A stretch of 64,000 nt of DNA from Sclerurus mexicanus (taxonomy: Eukaryota > Chordata > Aves > Passeriformes > Furnariidae). The translations under genes and the position numbers were made by a program. Shown piece after piece: positions 60,384 through 64,000 of the stretch. The notes under the pieces were generated by a model. It was not told the DNA's origin and ran no database searches. It worked only from the letters and a program-made list of their open reading frames with translations. Where the stretch lies: NCBI GenBank assembly GCA_013396755.1, contig VWZF01001856.1:1701902-1765901 (forward strand), given 5' to 3'. Numbering within the stretch: the first letter of the stretch is position 1; each line of letters begins with the position of its first letter.

Positions 60384-61782
60384 GATAACTCCCATTGTGG
60401 GGACAGAGAGCTTCACTCAAAGTTTTTCTTCACAGACCACAATTTATTTATTTTTTTTTTATCCTGTAGGAGTCTGCTATCTTTGAGGACTTATCAATCT
60501 ACTACTTTTATTTAAAATTGAAAATGAGTTAAAAAGGACTGGATGGGAAATGATGTACACATGCATCTGCACATACACTGCATGATTACATAAATCTCAC
60601 ACTTTAAAAAAGCCACCCTAAAAAGCAGAGAGGGAAACATGATGTAATAACACCAATAAATTGACTGTTTGCCAGGTTTGCTGATATGTTCCTCTGCAAA
60701 ACTCGTGAATTTGATCCACTGGGTGCCACTCCCCTAAATCTCTGTGGTGTTCGTTCAGAAACGTGACCCCCACAGGCTGCCCAACACTCTCTAAAATGGG
60801 TAAGAAAGATGCTTTTCTATCCACAGGCCTTGATCAGTCCCACAAAGAGAGGAAGAGAGGGAAAGAGAGAGATATCCCTTGGTGTTTGTGCCTGCTTCTC
60901 TTTCAAATGGAATTAATGGTGGTTTAATGGGGTATGAAAGGATGTTTTACTGGAAACAATGAGGAACAATTGTCTTGCTCACGTTTCATTTCACAGGTCA
61001 TTATTGCATTAAGAAGTAAATCGACCAAGTCCGGTAAATAACAGTCTGCGTTTTGCCCAGAGCTTCAAACCAACAATCTTAGCAGTCACCAACTAATATC
61101 TTTGTCATTTTTAACCCTTGCAGGGATCTGCTGGGGGCTAAACAATTATAGTCTTCACCCACCCCTAGCAGGTAAGCATTATTCATTTTATTTCTCATCC
61201 CTTCTTCCCGAAAACCCCAAGAGGCTGGGGGGTTTTTTGCATTGTTATTTTGTTTATTAGCCAACCTAGCCAACTGTGTGTCTGGTGGCCTTGAAAAACA
61301 ACACATATTTTAGTGAATGCTGCAGGCGTCTTTAAACAGGCTGCTTCCTCTGCAAAATTAATTGTTGCAAAATGTGGTGCTTCCCCTGTAAAGCTCCTGC
61401 AAACTCACACTCAGCAGTTTGGCTGGATTATAGATATGCCTCTAAGATCTAAGGAGAATAATGTAGTTATGCTTGCAGGATGCAATTCACTTCTTTGTTT
61501 TGTTTTTCTTTTAATTGCATAAACCAAACCATCTTAACTCCTTAAAGATAACAGCCACCAAGCCTAGAAAGACTGTACCATTCAGTTCCATCCCTCTGGA
61601 TGGGGCAGCTCACTCTCCACTTCTCTGTTTCTCCTCAACCTTTCAGGTTTGGCTATTAACAGCAGCAGCTTCAGAAGCTGCATCACAAGCAATGTGAATA
61701 GCAGGTTGAGTGAAGGGATTCTACCCCCTGTCCCACTCAGGTGAGACCCCCACCTGCAGAGCTCCCTCCAGCCTCCAGGTCT

Positions 61783-62262
61783 GGGGTCTCAACCACAAGG
61801 ACATGGACCTGTTGGAGTCAGTACAGATGAGGCCAACAAGATGATTAGAGGGATGGAGCACCTCTGCTGTGAGGAAAGGCTGAGAGAATTGGGATTGTGC
61901 AGCCTGGAAAAGAGAAGGCTTTGGGGTAACCTAATTATGGCCTGCCAGTACCTGAAGGGAGAGTAAAAGAAAGACTATTTACAAGAGCCTGGAGTGACAG
62001 GACAAGTGGGAATGGCTTCAGACTGAAAGAGAGTAGATTATTGGGAAGAAATACTTTACTATGAGGGAGGTGAAGCCCTGGCACAGGTTATCTGGAGAAG
62101 TTGTGGCTGTCTCATCCCTGGAAGTGTTCAAGGCCAGGTTAGATGGAGATTTGAGCAACCTTGGCTAGTGGAAGGTGTCCCTGCCCATGGCAGGGGGTTG
62201 GAACGAGATGGTCTTTAAGGTCCCTTCCAACCCAAACTATTCTATAATTTTTTGATTCTTAC
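61783..62262 (+). mobile_element. CR1 3' end, about 480 bp
   Basis: The longest plus-strand copy here: 'gaggccaacaagatgattag', 'cagcctggaaaagagaaggc', 'cctggagtgacaggacaagt', 'cccatggcagggggttggaa', ending 'aactattctataattttttg'. Confidence 0.95.
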
Positions 62263-62439
62263 AGAATATATGAGAAAAGTTTCTGACTGGTATCTAAGTA
62301 GGAATAAAGACCAATGACTGACTCAGATTTGTGGGCATCACTGAAGTAGGAATGATAAAGAAGAGTGAAAGAGTGCCTTGGGAGAACAGTAATGATGTCT
62401 GAGCTCCTGAGCTTTGAGGAGATGTCCCAGATAAGGAAC

Positions 62440-62625
62440 AGAATGACAGAATCATGGAATGATTTATGTTGAAAGAGACTTGACAGATCATCTCATTCCA
62501 CCCCCTGCCATGGGCATGGACAGTTTCCACTAGCCCAGGTTGCTCCAAGCCCCGTCCAACCTGGCCTTGGACACTTCCAGGGATAGGGCAGACACAGCTT
62601 CCCTGGGCAACCTGTGCCAGTTTTG
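62440..62625 (-). mobile_element. CR1 fragment
   Basis: Inverted CR1: 'agaatgacagaatcatggaa', 'aagccccgtccaacctggcc', 'ccctgggcaacctgtgccag'. Confidence 0.93.
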
Positions 62626-64000
62626 TTTCCCTGGTGCTGTAAACTCACTCAGACACTGGACAACATTTTCCATGGGACTAACCTCTACATTTCCATATTC
62701 CACAAGAACAGGTAGACGGGATGAGGGACTAAGTACATGGGTTGGAAGAGAATCACTCTGCACTAAATACCTCTCTCCTAATCACTCTTTGTCTTCATCA
62801 GAAACATTTAGAAAATCCTAATTACCAAACCTTCCTAATACAACACCCTGGCCTTGGGATCCATAAATCACTATCCGGCCTCCAAGATTCCTGAAGGCTA
62901 CTGAGCATCCTTAAGAATTTTGAAAATAGGTCCCAAAAGAGGCATTTGAATTTATTTGATCCATTATCCTCATACTCAGGAAAAGATAAGTTCTGTCTGG
63001 ATCAACTAAGGATGTTACAACTGATAAGGACTCTACAACCCACTCAAGCAAATTACACTCATGTTTGGCTCTTTAATCCAACATTTCCTCCCAACACCTA
63101 AAATTATCTGGATGAATCTTCAGCCTATCATTTCTGATTCCTCGGAATTTGGGAGCAATTAATTTCTCTCTACTCCACAGCAGTCCTTCATATTTTTGAA
63201 GGCAGTTCCTAAATTTCTCATCCACCTCTTTTCCTCCAGACCAAGCCACCCAACTTTTCCAGCCATTCTTCATATCTTCTGTTTTTCACATGCCTAATAA
63301 TTCTTTTCACCTTTTCACCTGTCAGCCTCCTAAATTAACTCATGAGTGGTGCATCCATCAGTTATTCAGGTTTCATGGACCATCAATGCTTTATAAATCA
63401 CAATTTAAGAACCACTATCCTGAAACAGTGACTGCGTCTTGTCAACGATAAAAAAGCTTCTTCTTGGATTACAGACAATATTTACATACAGAAAGGGAGA
63501 GAGGTGGATATGAAATCCATAACTAGAATCCTAAATGAAGGTGATGGGATGTTCTGGGGGCACTGAGCTATTTTTTATCTCACAGGGAAACAAATGGGCT
63601 CTCCACGATTTCACAAACTCTTAAAATGGTGACATTTCTCTAAATAGCTTCTTGAATACGGGAGTTGAGTTTGGAAAATGACAAACCTGATCTTTTATCC
63701 TCAGGGATTAAGGCTAAAAAGGGGAAGCCAAGAATTTCTGATAGCAATTGTAGGCACAAACTACTTGCTGGCACATCTTCAAAAAGGATTGCTATCCTAA
63801 GGGGCAAGGTTATCTCCTATTGTCAGGGGTCTGACTTCATAATCAGTTTTTCAAAAATTCATTTGGATAATCATTCCTAATAGATATGTACACATATTTT
63901 ACATTTTATGCAGCTGAACACCAGTGCATGCCTGTTTGAAAGAACCTGGGGAATTTAGAAAAGAAGTAGAAAGGGTGGCACAGAAAGCTGAACTCCATTT

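Larger units (their letters stand above)
29140..64000 (-). other. Presumed very long PKHD1 intron (no exon recognised)
   Basis: The large exon begins in phase 1, so at least one more exon must lie upstream on the minus strand. I found none I could support in these 35 kb. The stretch contains CR1 fragments, one solo LTR, several microsatellites and AT-rich single-copy blocks. Gene-free, repeat-poor stretches include 31440-34230, 34830-38600, 39600-46200, 50000-51640, 52120-53900, 54920-56220, 58220-61780 and 62630-64000. A small diverged upstream exon could have been missed. Confidence 0.55.

Overview
The window is vertebrate nuclear DNA, almost certainly from a neognath bird. It carries more than thirty truncated CR1 LINE 3' ends, many ending in the CR1-type tail related to attctatgatt, plus one avian-type endogenous retrovirus solo LTR. 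Coding density is very low, with small exons and long introns. I cannot name the species; a passerine is possible but not proven.

One gene is recognisable: PKHD1 (fibrocystin/polyductin), on the minus strand, represented by its last seven coding exons. In transcription order they are 29139-28134, 15588-15453, 14907-14820, 11471-11364, 8861-8706, 7388-7254 and 2326-1974 (stop). All six junctions are phase-compatible (2, 0, 1, 1, 1, 1). Together they encode the C-terminal 659 residues plus the stop codon: distal ectodomain, one transmembrane helix and a short cytoplasmic tail. The first exon here begins in phase 1, so at least one upstream exon lies beyond the window or went unrecognised in 29140-64000. 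Sequence below 1974 is 3' UTR and then probably intergenic.

Layout: 1-1973 is 3' UTR/downstream with a 21-bp triplication; 1974-8861 holds the tail and membrane exons among CR1 fragments; 8862-15588 holds three small ectodomain exons, a GATA/GATG microsatellite and a pyrimidine tract; 15589-28133 is a 12.5-kb intron with a possible conserved non-coding block near 20.0-20.9 kb; 28134-29139 is the large exon; 29140-64000 is intron-like DNA with CR1 fragments, a solo LTR (34238-34823), microsatellites and several AT-rich, repeat-free blocks that could be regulatory. No tRNA, rRNA, CRISPR or complete mobile-element gene was found. In mammals PKHD1 lies next to TFAP2B/TFAP2D, so intronic regulatory elements may serve those genes; that is inference.
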